Counted from the first letter of the stretch, positions 1 to 6,189 are shown. The stretch: 7,605 nt of DNA from Candidatus Sigynarchaeota archaeon (GCA_030587525.1 JAUQYW010000324.1:1-7605), one strand, 5' to 3'. The notes: generated from the letters alone by a model not told the origin. A program made the numbers and translations.

Positions 1-2
1 AA

Positions 3-860
3 GTGGAGTTCAGCACGAATGCATCTTATCGTGAGCAATTTACCTACCAGCACATAGAAAACGTGCTCGGTAACCACACGGATATCAAGATCTGGGATTT
101 AGTGAATGAAATGACTCATGTCTTGAACATTTTGTTGGGGTCGACTGCAGTCGAGACCTGGGAAAAAGCATTGGGGAAAGCTAGGACTATACGCAACGAT
201 TGCACGTTCATCGCGAACGATTTCGACACGATACAGCCGGGCAACGCGTCATTGACTAGCAATGATGCTCGTCGATTCTATGATTTCGTCCAACAAATCG
301 TGGATGACGGGTACGCGCCGGGCGCGCTCGGCTTTCAATGCCATGAATGGATGTCATCGTGGCTTCCCGTGCAAGATATCATCGATACCTTCGATTCATT
401 CGGTAAGTTTCGTATTCCTCTCCACATAACAGAGTTCGATCCCGGTTCCAAGAGATATTATGGCAACAGCCGGTCGATCCGGCGCGGTCCGATGACTGAG
501 GCATCCCAGGCAGAACTTGCCACCCGGGTCTACACGATGTTCTTCTCGCATCCCGCGGTCGACGCGATCACGTGGTGGAGCTTTTTAGAAGACGCTGCGT
601 GGCATGCGGAGCTTGGAGATTTTATGATGGAAAGAAGTACTGGTCGACTCTTGCCCGTGTACGACGCGCTGTATGATTTAATTCACGTGCAATGGAATTC
701 AACTTGCACGCGCGTCCTTGATTCCGCTGGAAAGGTCGATTTCACCGGATTTTACGGGAATTACACTGCATCGGTCGAAGGAAGTGAATCGGTTCAGTTT
801 TCCATCGCGGATGCTCGGACGCCGGATCAGCGCCCGTGGCGCATCTTGGACTTGTCGTGA
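3..860 (+). CDS. GH10 family endo-1,4-beta-xylanase, 5' end missing
   Basis: This is the C-terminal two thirds of a glycoside hydrolase family 10 enzyme, which cleaves beta-1,4-xylan with retention of configuration. The frame is open to the left edge, so the GTG at 3 is probably an internal codon and not the start; roughly 100-150 residues are missing. Numbering from position 3, the family landmarks appear in order: WDLVNE with acid/base Glu36, NDF at 72-74, the GxQxH strand with Gln112 and His114, and ITEFD with the nucleophile Glu144. The Trp-rich stretch ITWWSFLEDAAW at 189-200 follows. After the barrel (about residue 228 on) comes a short extra segment with the motif FTGFYGNY, a beta-rich tail I recall from a subset of GH10 proteins. 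It probably acts on plant polysaccharide. Export cannot be judged because the N-terminus is missing. The stop is TGA at 858-860. The family call is firm; the exact substrate is inferred. Confidence 0.9.
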   Translation: MEFSTNASYREQFTYQHIENVLGNHTDIKIWDLVNEMTHVLNILLGSTAVETWEKALGKARTIRNDCTFIANDFDTIQPGNASLTSNDARRFYDFVQQIVDDGYAPGALGFQCHEWMSSWLPVQDIIDTFDSFGKFRIPLHITEFDPGSKRYYGNSRSIRRGPMTEASQAELATRVYTMFFSHPAVDAITWWSFLEDAAWHAELGDFMMERSTGRLLPVYDALYDLIHVQWNSTCTRVLDSAGKVDFTGFYGNYTASVEGSESVQFSIADARTPDQRPWRILDLS

Positions 861-902
861 TCGGATCCAGCGAAGTGCTACCTTATTCAGACAATAGATG
901 AA

Positions 903-910
903 TTATAAAT
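903..910 (+). promoter_or_regulatory. Possible TATA box for the 1051 gene
   Basis: The sequence TTATAAAT fits an archaeal TATA box. A start of transcription about 25 bases downstream would fall near 930-935. That would give a leader of about 120 bases beginning just before the inverted repeat at 942-962 and containing the GGAG site at 1040. The distance to the gene is long, so this is only a candidate. Confidence 0.3.
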
Positions 911-941
911 GGTTGCAGTGAGAGAATAAGATAAATGCCAT

Positions 942-962
942 GCAAGTCATAGAATGACTTGC
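942..962. repeat. Perfect 9-bp inverted repeat with 3-base loop
   Basis: The arms GCAAGTCAT (942-950) and ATGACTTGC (954-962) are exact reverse complements separated by AGA. In RNA this would be a short stable hairpin; in DNA it is a dyad suited to a dimeric regulator. No T-run follows, so it does not look like a classical intrinsic terminator of the GH10 gene. Its place just downstream of the TATA-like element at 903-910 suits an operator for the 1051 gene. The role is inferred. Confidence 0.6.
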
Positions 963-1039
963 CTCGGGAATCAAAGGCCGTTCTTGTCATCGATTGAACG
1001 ATTCCGGTTGAATTTAGGATATTTCTTTCCTTGTCGGTT

Positions 1040-1043
1040 GGAG
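1040..1043 (+). promoter_or_regulatory. Ribosome binding site GGAG for the 1051 gene
   Basis: GGAG lies seven bases before the ATG at 1051. It supports that start over any later methionine and implies that this gene is translated from a leadered transcript. Confidence 0.6.
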
Positions 1044-1050
1044 TTTTATT

Positions 1051-2559
1051 ATGAGTGTAAAAAAGCTCATTTGCCCGCTGTGCCTAGCGGAGGAAGTGGA
1101 ACGCATCAAGTTCACGACACCGCAAGGAAAGGACTTGGTGAAATCGTTTGTTGACAAGATTTCTAACGAGCGGGAACGTAAAAAACTCCTGGTTCTCCAG
1201 AAAATCCAGGCATCCGACACGATCTTCATATATCATTGCTTGCGCTGCAATAATTTCGAAGTATGGAACACTGAATTGAAAAAAAGCCTAGTAAAGCTCT
1301 CGTTAATCGACATTGTTAAACCCCCTGAGAAAAAACAAGGCGTGAAAGCTAAGTTCAAGATCAGCAATGAACACAAGGAGATCATCGGTGGCATCGCCAT
1401 CAGCACCGGGATCGCTATTGCGGCTTGTTATGCCTTGTACTATTCGTTGTATTTCTTATCCATGGAAGGTTTTCTGGATTTTCCATTCGAAACCACGCTA
1501 TTCGAAGAGACGGTTCATTCCATCGTTTTTATCTCCGTGGCAGTTTACATCGTAGCCGTGATCTTTTTTTCCCATGGGATCTTGACTCTGATCGACAAGA
1601 AAATGCGATTGCAAGAATTCACGATGAAATTGCATCAATTCATGTATGGGCAGCACCTTTACTACCTTGAATTCAATTCCAAGTATGAAAAGAAGACTTT
1701 CGGGGCCAGCTTGAAGCGCGCAACGTACGGGAGCACGCTAATACTCGGGATCGCCATTTTAATCCTTGAAGAATTCTTGGTCATCCCGGATTTGAAACCG
1801 TTTTTCATGACGGCGACATACGCGACGATCATCTCGCTCGCGGCATCGATGCCCTTCATCATCATCCTTCTCGACATCTCGCCGCTGCTCACCAAGGAAG
1901 TGAACCTCTACTATTTCGATAAAAAGGATCGCATCGTGAAGAACGTGGGGTCATGGCTCGAGGATGCATTGCACTTCTTCGCCATCGTTGACATCATCCT
2001 CACCTTCATAGTGCTTATCGATTCCCAGATGACACCATCGTGGTTTTTGTTCATCGCCGGGTTTGTCATGTTCATCTTCGTCTTCTTCCTCATATTCACC
2101 ATCATGTTCAATAAGAAATACCACACGCGGTTGAAAGAAAAATATATCGAGTATCTCAAGGGAACGTATAATTTACCCGTCCGCAAAGCGAGTATTTTCT
2201 TGCAGCATTATTATTGCCGGAACTGTGGCCAAGAGGTCGATGTTGTCCAGCAGGATCGCTGCCAGAAATGCAACATGCTTGTTCACAAGTGCATGATCTG
2301 CGGTGATGTTGTGGATACCCGTCATATCGTCGGCAAGACTGTTGTGGGGATCGATGTGCCCGACGCGTTCGGCAAGATCACGGACTTGATTGACAAGATG
2401 GAATCCAAGATGGGTGCCGGCCCTGGCAAGGAATTCCCCTCGATCCAGTGCCCGTCATGCCAGAAACTTGCCCATCTTGATGAATTCATTGCATGGTTGA
2501 AATTGCGAGGAACCTGCCCCGTCTGCAAGGCAAAGCTCAACTTTTTTGATTTGTTCTAA
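1051..2559 (+). CDS. Six-span membrane protein with N- and C-terminal zinc-ribbon clusters
   Basis: I do not recognise a named family. The 502-residue protein begins with a zinc-binding unit made of two CxxC pairs, Cys8/Cys11 and Cys63/Cys66, linked by a charged, probably helical region. Six hydrophobic segments follow at about 111-136, 155-185, 228-249, 258-281, 305-325 and 333-355. The C-terminal 110 residues carry five more CxxC pairs: Cys389/392, 404/407, 414/417, 467/470 and 489/492. The first two form a typical zinc ribbon (CRNCG ... CQKC), and the last two resemble a second ribbon or RING-like pair (CPSC ... CPVC). The 414/417 pair may use His425 or be shared between sites. With an even number of spans, both zinc domains should face the same side, presumably the cytoplasm. 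A scaffold, sensor or membrane-linked adaptor role is possible but unproven. The ATG at 1051 is set by the GGAG at 1040. Confidence 0.9.
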   Translation: MSVKKLICPLCLAEEVERIKFTTPQGKDLVKSFVDKISNERERKKLLVLQKIQASDTIFIYHCLRCNNFEVWNTELKKSLVKLSLIDIVKPPEKKQGVKAKFKISNEHKEIIGGIAISTGIAIAACYALYYSLYFLSMEGFLDFPFETTLFEETVHSIVFISVAVYIVAVIFFSHGILTLIDKKMRLQEFTMKLHQFMYGQHLYYLEFNSKYEKKTFGASLKRATYGSTLILGIAILILEEFLVIPDLKPFFMTATYATIISLAASMPFIIILLDISPLLTKEVNLYYFDKKDRIVKNVGSWLEDALHFFAIVDIILTFIVLIDSQMTPSWFLFIAGFVMFIFVFFLIFTIMFNKKYHTRLKEKYIEYLKGTYNLPVRKASIFLQHYYCRNCGQEVDVVQQDRCQKCNMLVHKCMICGDVVDTRHIVGKTVVGIDVPDAFGKITDLIDKMESKMGAGPGKEFPSIQCPSCQKLAHLDEFIAWLKLRGTCPVCKAKLNFFDLF

Positions 2560-2563
2560 AAAA

Positions 2564-2607
2564 TTACCAAGGATTTACTGCCACGTTACCGAGGATTTAC
2601 AGCCACG
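2564..2607. repeat. Tandem duplication of a 22-bp unit
   Basis: Two adjacent 22-bp copies at 2564-2585 and 2586-2607 match at 20 of 22 positions, differing at the sixth (A/G) and sixteenth (T/A) bases of the unit. Each copy begins TTACC, contains AGGATTTAC and ends GCCACG. The array begins five bases after the stop codon of the 1051 gene, upstream of the promoter of the 2692 gene. It could be paired binding sites or a replication-slippage duplication. Confidence 0.8.
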
Positions 2608-2612
2608 TGGCT
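2601..2612. repeat. 12-bp perfect palindrome at the end of the tandem repeat
   Basis: AGCCACGTGGCT is its own reverse complement. Its left half is the end of the second 22-bp copy. The first copy has GCCACG followed by TTACC, so only the second copy completes the palindrome. It lies about 50 bases upstream of the TATA-like box at 2657-2665, where an activator or repressor site would be plausible. Confidence 0.55.
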
Positions 2613-2656
2613 CGCGCTTCGTTTTTGAAGTATGGCGGCTCAAAGCACTCAATAAG

Positions 2657-2665
2657 ATTATATAG
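2657..2665 (+). promoter_or_regulatory. Candidate archaeal TATA box for the 2692 gene
   Basis: ATTATATAG is centred 31 bases before the ATG at 2692. In archaea transcription starts about 25 bases downstream of the box centre, which puts the start within a few bases of the ATG and predicts a nearly leaderless mRNA. This agrees with the absence of a clear Shine-Dalgarno sequence before this gene. Confidence 0.5.
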
Positions 2666-2691
2666 ATTTCCAGCCGAAGTAATGAATCATC

Positions 2692-3405
2692 ATGGTAAAT
2701 TCGGAAGTCAATGCTACTCGGACGAAGAAACAACTTGGACGATCAAGTTTTCTCAAGTTCTTTTTCGGGATCATCGCCATTTTCTTTGGGTGTATCGCGA
2801 TTTCTTTTATCTTGTATCCACCTCCCTATTCCATGATCTATGATACAATAAGCACTCTTGGCCGTGCTGACATGAATCCGAATGGCTGGATCTTCTTCAC
2901 GATCGCGCTTTATTCCGCGGCTATCGGCCTATTTCCCTTTTACAAGGTGCTTCATGCAGAATTGCACGATCAAAACAAGATCGTGGCCGGGATAATGGTC
3001 ATTTTGTATATCCTCACGTCGGTGGGACTCGTGATGGCCGGGACCTTCCAGGAAGGCAGTGAATTCAGTCGCTTGCATCTATATTCCGCGTATTTCGGGT
3101 TTGGTGGGTTCTTCCTTGCCGGCATCTTCACGTGGTTCTTGATGAGCGGGAAAATCAAGAAATCCCCCGCAGAAACCAAGACCAAGCTTGGCATCGCATT
3201 CCTCGTGGAAATTATCGTGATGTGCACCGGGGCCGGGTTATTTCTCACCCACATGATACTCCACGAGACCGGAATCATCGATTTTGATGGTGCGCCTTTT
3301 GGAATATTTATTGGCTTTTCGTTCACGGAATGGCTACTCGTGATCACGATTTTCATAGATAAAATCTTCATGGCGGGCATTGTATCCAATTTCATGAAAG
3401 ACTGA
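2692..3405 (+). CDS. DUF998-like six-span membrane protein
   Basis: This 237-residue integral membrane protein has about six hydrophobic segments, at 20-42, 65-87, 96-117, 131-151, 166-190 and 205-225. The loop after the first span reads PPPYSMIYDTISTLGRADMN. Its ISTLG core and the later segment FQEGSEFSRLHLYSAYFGFGG (residues 119-139, with His129) resemble the S-x-LG loop and central histidine region of the DUF998 family, whose function is unknown. The ATG at 2692 is the first start after in-frame stops at 2680 and 2683, and it sits at the expected distance from the TATA-like box at 2657. The next gene follows 55 bases downstream in the same direction and is also a small membrane protein, so the two may be expressed together. 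The DUF998 assignment rests on remembered motifs, not a search. Confidence 0.8.
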   Translation: MVNSEVNATRTKKQLGRSSFLKFFFGIIAIFFGCIAISFILYPPPYSMIYDTISTLGRADMNPNGWIFFTIALYSAAIGLFPFYKVLHAELHDQNKIVAGIMVILYILTSVGLVMAGTFQEGSEFSRLHLYSAYFGFGGFFLAGIFTWFLMSGKIKKSPAETKTKLGIAFLVEIIVMCTGAGLFLTHMILHETGIIDFDGAPFGIFIGFSFTEWLLVITIFIDKIFMAGIVSNFMKD

Positions 3406-3418
3406 ATGGCATCAAAAC

Positions 3419-3426
3419 TTAATTAA
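3419..3426 (+). promoter_or_regulatory. AT-rich palindrome, possible promoter element for the 3461 gene
   Basis: TTAATTAA lies in the 55-base gap between the two membrane protein genes, centred about 38 bases before the ATG at 3461. It could be a weak TATA element giving a short leader with the GGTGA site at 3449-3453. Read-through from the upstream gene is an equally good explanation for expression. Confidence 0.25.
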
Positions 3427-3448
3427 CGATCAAGCAGAATACAAATTC

Positions 3449-3453
3449 GGTGA
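3449..3453 (+). promoter_or_regulatory. Ribosome binding site GGTGA for the 3461 gene
   Basis: GGTGA is an anti-16S-complementary motif seven bases before the ATG at 3461. It supports this start and suggests translation from a leadered or polycistronic message. Confidence 0.5.
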
Positions 3454-3460
3454 AAATTAC

Positions 3461-4237
3461 ATGGCTTTTCCAGAAAGTGAAGCGGTACTCATTGCCCGGT
3501 TTGCGCTGGTAGTAGTTTACTTTTACATGTTCTGGTTTTTCCGGAAAAACTTTTTAAAATCCAAGGAATCCGGTTTCGTGAACAAGTTTTTCGTGGGTTA
3601 TGCATTCTTCTTCCTGGCCCTCTTTATCTTCCAGATCGGGATGTCTCTTTACACGCTTTCCGATTATCTTGCACCGGGGTCTACGTCATGGCTCCGGACA
3701 GATTTCCCAGGAGCTGATAATCCGGCGAACACGGCGAACTTGTTTTTTCTATACAACCTCGTTCTCCCTCTATACATAACAGGTGTGGCCTTTATGCTCG
3801 TATTAATCGCAGGTCAGATCTATCCGCTGGAGCTGACTTTAAATTGGAGCAAGAGCCCTGGAACCAAGTATTTACTGATCGTGGCTGCAGCGCTGATGCC
3901 GGTGTTCATCCCTGCAGTAACATGGACGATCTATACCTTCGTCGTTTGCCTTGCTGCGCTCATCGGGGTTGTCTATGGATTATTTATGAACATTTTTGTC
4001 AACATCAAGATCGCGGCGGTCTCAACGGGCGATCTTCGACGCCGGTCGATTGCCATTATCTTTGCATCGATTTTATTTTATCTCGGATTCATTTGGACGC
4101 TGGAAATCGGGGAAATCTCCCTTGGTCGCATATTTGACATTCCAGGGTATACCATGCAATGGGATATCGTATTCGGGTGCTTTATCCAAGGTATATCTGC
4201 ACTCTTGTATCGCCAAGGTTTGAAGATCCGTGGCTGA
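3461..4237 (+). CDS. Seven-span integral membrane protein of unknown function
   Basis: I do not recognise this 258-residue protein. Seven hydrophobic segments are visible at about 8-27, 42-64, 93-118, 136-154, 157-180, 196-216 and 233-251. The loop between spans 2 and 3 (about 65-92) is the longest and is polar, with several Gly, Pro and Asp residues. The loop after span 5 is basic (DLRRRS near 191-196), as is the loop after span 1 (RKNFLKSK at 28-35). Under the positive-inside rule both these odd-to-even loops are cytoplasmic, which gives an outside N-terminus and a cytoplasmic C-terminus (RQGLKIRG). That is the topology of a seven-helix receptor or sensor module. There is no Schiff-base lysine motif, kinase or output domain, so a rhodopsin or full sensor kinase is not supported. 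It lies 55 bases after the DUF998-like gene and ends in a T-tract, converging on the agmatine deiminase gene. Confidence 0.8.
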   Translation: MAFPESEAVLIARFALVVVYFYMFWFFRKNFLKSKESGFVNKFFVGYAFFFLALFIFQIGMSLYTLSDYLAPGSTSWLRTDFPGADNPANTANLFFLYNLVLPLYITGVAFMLVLIAGQIYPLELTLNWSKSPGTKYLLIVAAALMPVFIPAVTWTIYTFVVCLAALIGVVYGLFMNIFVNIKIAAVSTGDLRRRSIAIIFASILFYLGFIWTLEIGEISLGRIFDIPGYTMQWDIVFGCFIQGISALLYRQGLKIRG

Positions 4238-4256
4238 TTTCTTTTTTATCTTTTAC
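4238..4256 (+). terminator. T-tract terminator of the 3461 gene
   Basis: Immediately after the TGA at 4235-4237 the + strand becomes strongly T-rich (TTTCTTTTTTATCTTTTACTT), without a hairpin. This fits archaeal termination at U-tracts. The tract covers the stop and the last codons of the opposing agmatine deiminase gene (TAA at 4248-4246). Confidence 0.5.
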
Positions 4257-5331
4257 TTGCAGGCTGCTGCTGGCTCGTGCAGTGCAAGGTTCCCAAGCCA
4301 TAGACCAGCTTCGTGCATTCGATGCCCACGACCTTCCTCGCCGGAAAGAGTTTCTGCAAGGTGGCGATCGCCTTTGCATCATTCGCGTGGCTGAACAAAG
4401 GAACGACCACGGTTTCGTTGCCGATGTAAAAATTGAGATAGCTCGCGGGCACGCGGATATCCTTGTAATAAACGGGGCCGGGCATCGGCAGTTTCACGAT
4501 CTTGAAAGGCTTCCCGCTCGTGTCGGTCATCCGTAACAACAAGTCGAGGTTTTCCTTCAGCGGCTCGTGGTTCTCGTCCGAGGAGTCGTCCTCGTATGCA
4601 CACGCGATCGTGGTTGGATCTGTGAACCGTGCGATGTCGTCCACGTGGCCGTCCGTGTCGTCACCGGCGATGCCCTCCTTCAGCCACAGGATTTTTTGCA
4701 CGTTAAGGTGATCCTTGAGCATGTTCTCGACTTGCACGCGGGAAAGCCCGGGATTGCGGTTTCCATTGAGCAAGCATTGCTCCGTCGTGACCACGCAGCC
4801 TTGCCCGTTCACGTCAACTGACCCGCCTTCGAACACGATTCCGGGCTCGAACATTGGAACGCCAATTGCCTTTGCTTGCATATCCCAGGGAATGCGGTTG
4901 TCGAGCGCAAGGCTCTCGTATTTATTTCCCCATGCGTTGAAGATCCACTTGATCATCGCCACGGGATAACGGGCCGCTGGATTGACCACGAATGTCGGGC
5001 CGTAATCCCGGAACCAGACATCGACGGTCGGTATCTCGTGGATCTTCACGTGGCTCGAAACGATGCCTGCTTGTTCTAGCTTGGCCACGGCACGGGCGTG
5101 CATTTCCTTGCTGTTCACGAGCAAGTTAACGTATTGACCGCCATACAAGGCGCTGATGTATTGCACGTAAATCCGTTCGACGTCGACCACGTTATCGTGC
5201 CCGTAGAAGGTGTCCTCGTTGTGCGGCCATGCAAGCCAGATCGCGTGCTGGTGTTCAAACTCCGCTGGCATCCTGTACCCGAGCGCGGCAGGCTTGCCTT
5301 CGAGCTTCTTGGGCCTTCCCGGTGCCGCCAT
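4246..5331 (-). CDS. aguA: Agmatine deiminase
   Basis: This enzyme hydrolyses agmatine to N-carbamoylputrescine and ammonia in the cytosol. At 361 residues it has the usual family length and covers the whole pentein-fold domain of the agmatine deiminase / Porphyromonas-type PAD family. It opens with the PAEFEHQHAIWLAWPHN motif at 22-38. The substrate-binding region DVWFRDYGPTF follows at 104-114, then EGGSVDVNG at 168-176 and ECLLN-like EQCLLNGNRNP at 184-194. The catalytic DDTDGHVDD at 224-232 contains His229 and Asp231. The nucleophile is Cys351 in LHCTSQQQP. The glycine-rich lead into that cysteine reads YGLGTLHC where I expect GGG-type residues, a mild variation. It is the second gene of a two-gene operon with the amidase, whose product stop lies three bases upstream. 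The ATG at 5331 has GGTGA at 5344-5340, eight bases before it and inside the end of the amidase gene, which suggests coupled translation. Family and reaction are firm. Confidence 0.95.
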   Translation of the reverse strand: MAAPGRPKKLEGKPAALGYRMPAEFEHQHAIWLAWPHNEDTFYGHDNVVDVERIYVQYISALYGGQYVNLLVNSKEMHARAVAKLEQAGIVSSHVKIHEIPTVDVWFRDYGPTFVVNPAARYPVAMIKWIFNAWGNKYESLALDNRIPWDMQAKAIGVPMFEPGIVFEGGSVDVNGQGCVVTTEQCLLNGNRNPGLSRVQVENMLKDHLNVQKILWLKEGIAGDDTDGHVDDIARFTDPTTIACAYEDDSSDENHEPLKENLDLLLRMTDTSGKPFKIVKLPMPGPVYYKDIRVPASYLNFYIGNETVVVPLFSHANDAKAIATLQKLFPARKVVGIECTKLVYGLGTLHCTSQQQPASKR

Positions 5332-5334
5332 GCG

Positions 5335-6189
5335 TCATTTCACCAGGTCGCCATAAGTCTCTGGCTTCCGGTTCTTGAGAAAAAGCCAGCCTTCTTGGGA
5401 CAGGGTTATTTTCTCGACATCCACGCTTGCAATCAGCACGGCATCGCCGGATTCGGGTGCCCTCGCGACGATCTCGCCGAACGGATCTGCGATGAATGAA
5501 CGCCCCCAGAACGTGATGCCGTCTTCCTTTCCCGCGCGATTGACGGCCGCCACGAAGATGCCGTTCATCGATGCATTGGCCCGCATCGCGTTTTCCCATC
5601 GATCCGCGGACCAGGGCTCGTCGCGCTTCATCTCGGGATACCAGCCAATTGCCGTGGGATAGAAAATGAGCTGCACGCCCCGCATAGCATTGATGCGCGC
5701 GGGTTCGGGAAACCACTGGTCATAGCAGATCAACGGGGCGATGGTGAGGCCCTGGAGCTTGGCTTGGACGTACCCGAGGTTCCCGGGCTTGAAGTAGAAT
5801 TTTTCCCAGTAATTCGGGTCGTGGGGAACGTGCACCTTGCGGTACTTCGCGACTACGGAACCCATCTCATCGAAGACGAGCGACGTGTTGTATCGATTGC
5901 CATCGTCGCCAAGTTCGAACAACGAACCCCCGACCAGCCCGATCCCGTGCTGCTTGGCGAGGCCGGAAAGAAATTCCGAGGTCTTCCCGGGAATCTTTTC
6001 AGCAAGTGCCAGGCGTGCCTTGTCTTGCTTTTGTGCGAAATATCGCGTGGCGAACAATTCTTGCAAGCACACGATTCTTGCATTCTTCCGAGCCGCGTCT
6101 GCAACGAGCGAGGCTATTTTTTTCAAGTTAGCATCGACATCGGTGCTGACCGTGCTTTGCACCAGGGCTATCGTGATCTTTTCAGTCAT
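5335..6189 (-). CDS. aguB: N-carbamoylputrescine amidase
   Basis: This nitrilase-superfamily enzyme hydrolyses N-carbamoylputrescine to putrescine, CO2 and ammonia, completing the step begun by the neighbouring agmatine deiminase. The 284-residue protein is a complete carbon-nitrogen hydrolase domain. The catalytic triad is visible: Glu44 in CLQELF, Lys118 in KYRKVHVPHDPNYWEKFYF and Cys155 in LICYDQWFPE. The segments RYNTSLVFD (99-107) and the YPTAIGW region after the cysteine are typical of the plant and bacterial N-carbamoylputrescine amidase subgroup. It is the first gene of the operon. Its ATG at 6189 has no obvious Shine-Dalgarno sequence and lies about 32 bases from an AT box at 6218-6226, consistent with a short or absent leader. 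Without the deiminase next door the substrate would be uncertain within the superfamily; the pairing makes it strong. Confidence 0.95.
   Translation of the reverse strand: MTEKITIALVQSTVSTDVDANLKKIASLVADAARKNARIVCLQELFATRYFAQKQDKARLALAEKIPGKTSEFLSGLAKQHGIGLVGGSLFELGDDGNRYNTSLVFDEMGSVVAKYRKVHVPHDPNYWEKFYFKPGNLGYVQAKLQGLTIAPLICYDQWFPEPARINAMRGVQLIFYPTAIGWYPEMKRDEPWSADRWENAMRANASMNGIFVAAVNRAGKEDGITFWGRSFIADPFGEIVARAPESGDAVLIASVDVEKITLSQEGWLFLKNRKPETYGDLVK
5340..5344 (-). promoter_or_regulatory. Internal ribosome binding site for agmatine deiminase
   Basis: On the minus strand GGTGA sits eight bases before the ATG at 5331. It overlaps the last codons of the amidase gene, just before its TGA at 5337-5335. 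It fixes the deiminase start and fits translational coupling in a polycistronic mRNA. Confidence 0.55.

Larger units (their letters stand above)
861..1050. other. Intergenic region with candidate control elements
   Basis: This 190-base gap lies between the GH10 gene and the zinc-ribbon membrane protein gene. It is AT-rich and contains a TATA-like element at 903-910, a perfect 9-bp inverted repeat at 942-962 and a ribosome binding site at 1040-1043. A short open frame at 954-1154 runs through it into the downstream gene, but it has no recognisable protein features. I see no small RNA gene. Confidence 0.5.

Noticed and set aside
3..860. GTG at position 3 as the true start of the GH10 gene
   Set aside because: The frame is open to the window edge and the fragment lacks the first strands of the GH10 barrel, so the gene must begin upstream.
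942..962. The inverted repeat as an intrinsic terminator of the GH10 gene
   Set aside because: No T-run follows the second arm and it lies about 80 bases past the stop, so an operator or leader hairpin fits better.
954..1154. 66-codon open frame on the + strand after the inverted repeat
   Set aside because: It overlaps the well-supported 1051 gene in another frame, has no ribosome binding site and shows no protein-like pattern.
2564..2607. The tandem repeat as the start of a CRISPR array
   Set aside because: The two units abut with no spacer, and there are only two copies and no cas genes.
2607..2843. 78-codon open frame on the + strand overlapping the DUF998-like gene
   Set aside because: It starts inside the tandem repeat and runs in the wrong frame over the clearly hydrophobic coding frame of the 2692 gene.
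2970..3395. 141-codon open frame on the minus strand
   Set aside because: It lies fully antisense to the DUF998-like gene and reads as the reverse of its hydrophobic codons, with no motif of its own.
3461..4237. Microbial rhodopsin
   Set aside because: Seven spans are present, but the last helix lacks the lysine in the expected D-x-x-x-K setting and the rhodopsin proton-path motifs are absent.
5255..5716. 153-codon minus strand frame overlapping the amidase and deiminase junction
   Set aside because: It is a frame-shifted reading of the same strand, rich in Arg and Ala as expected from out-of-frame translation; both real genes are intact.
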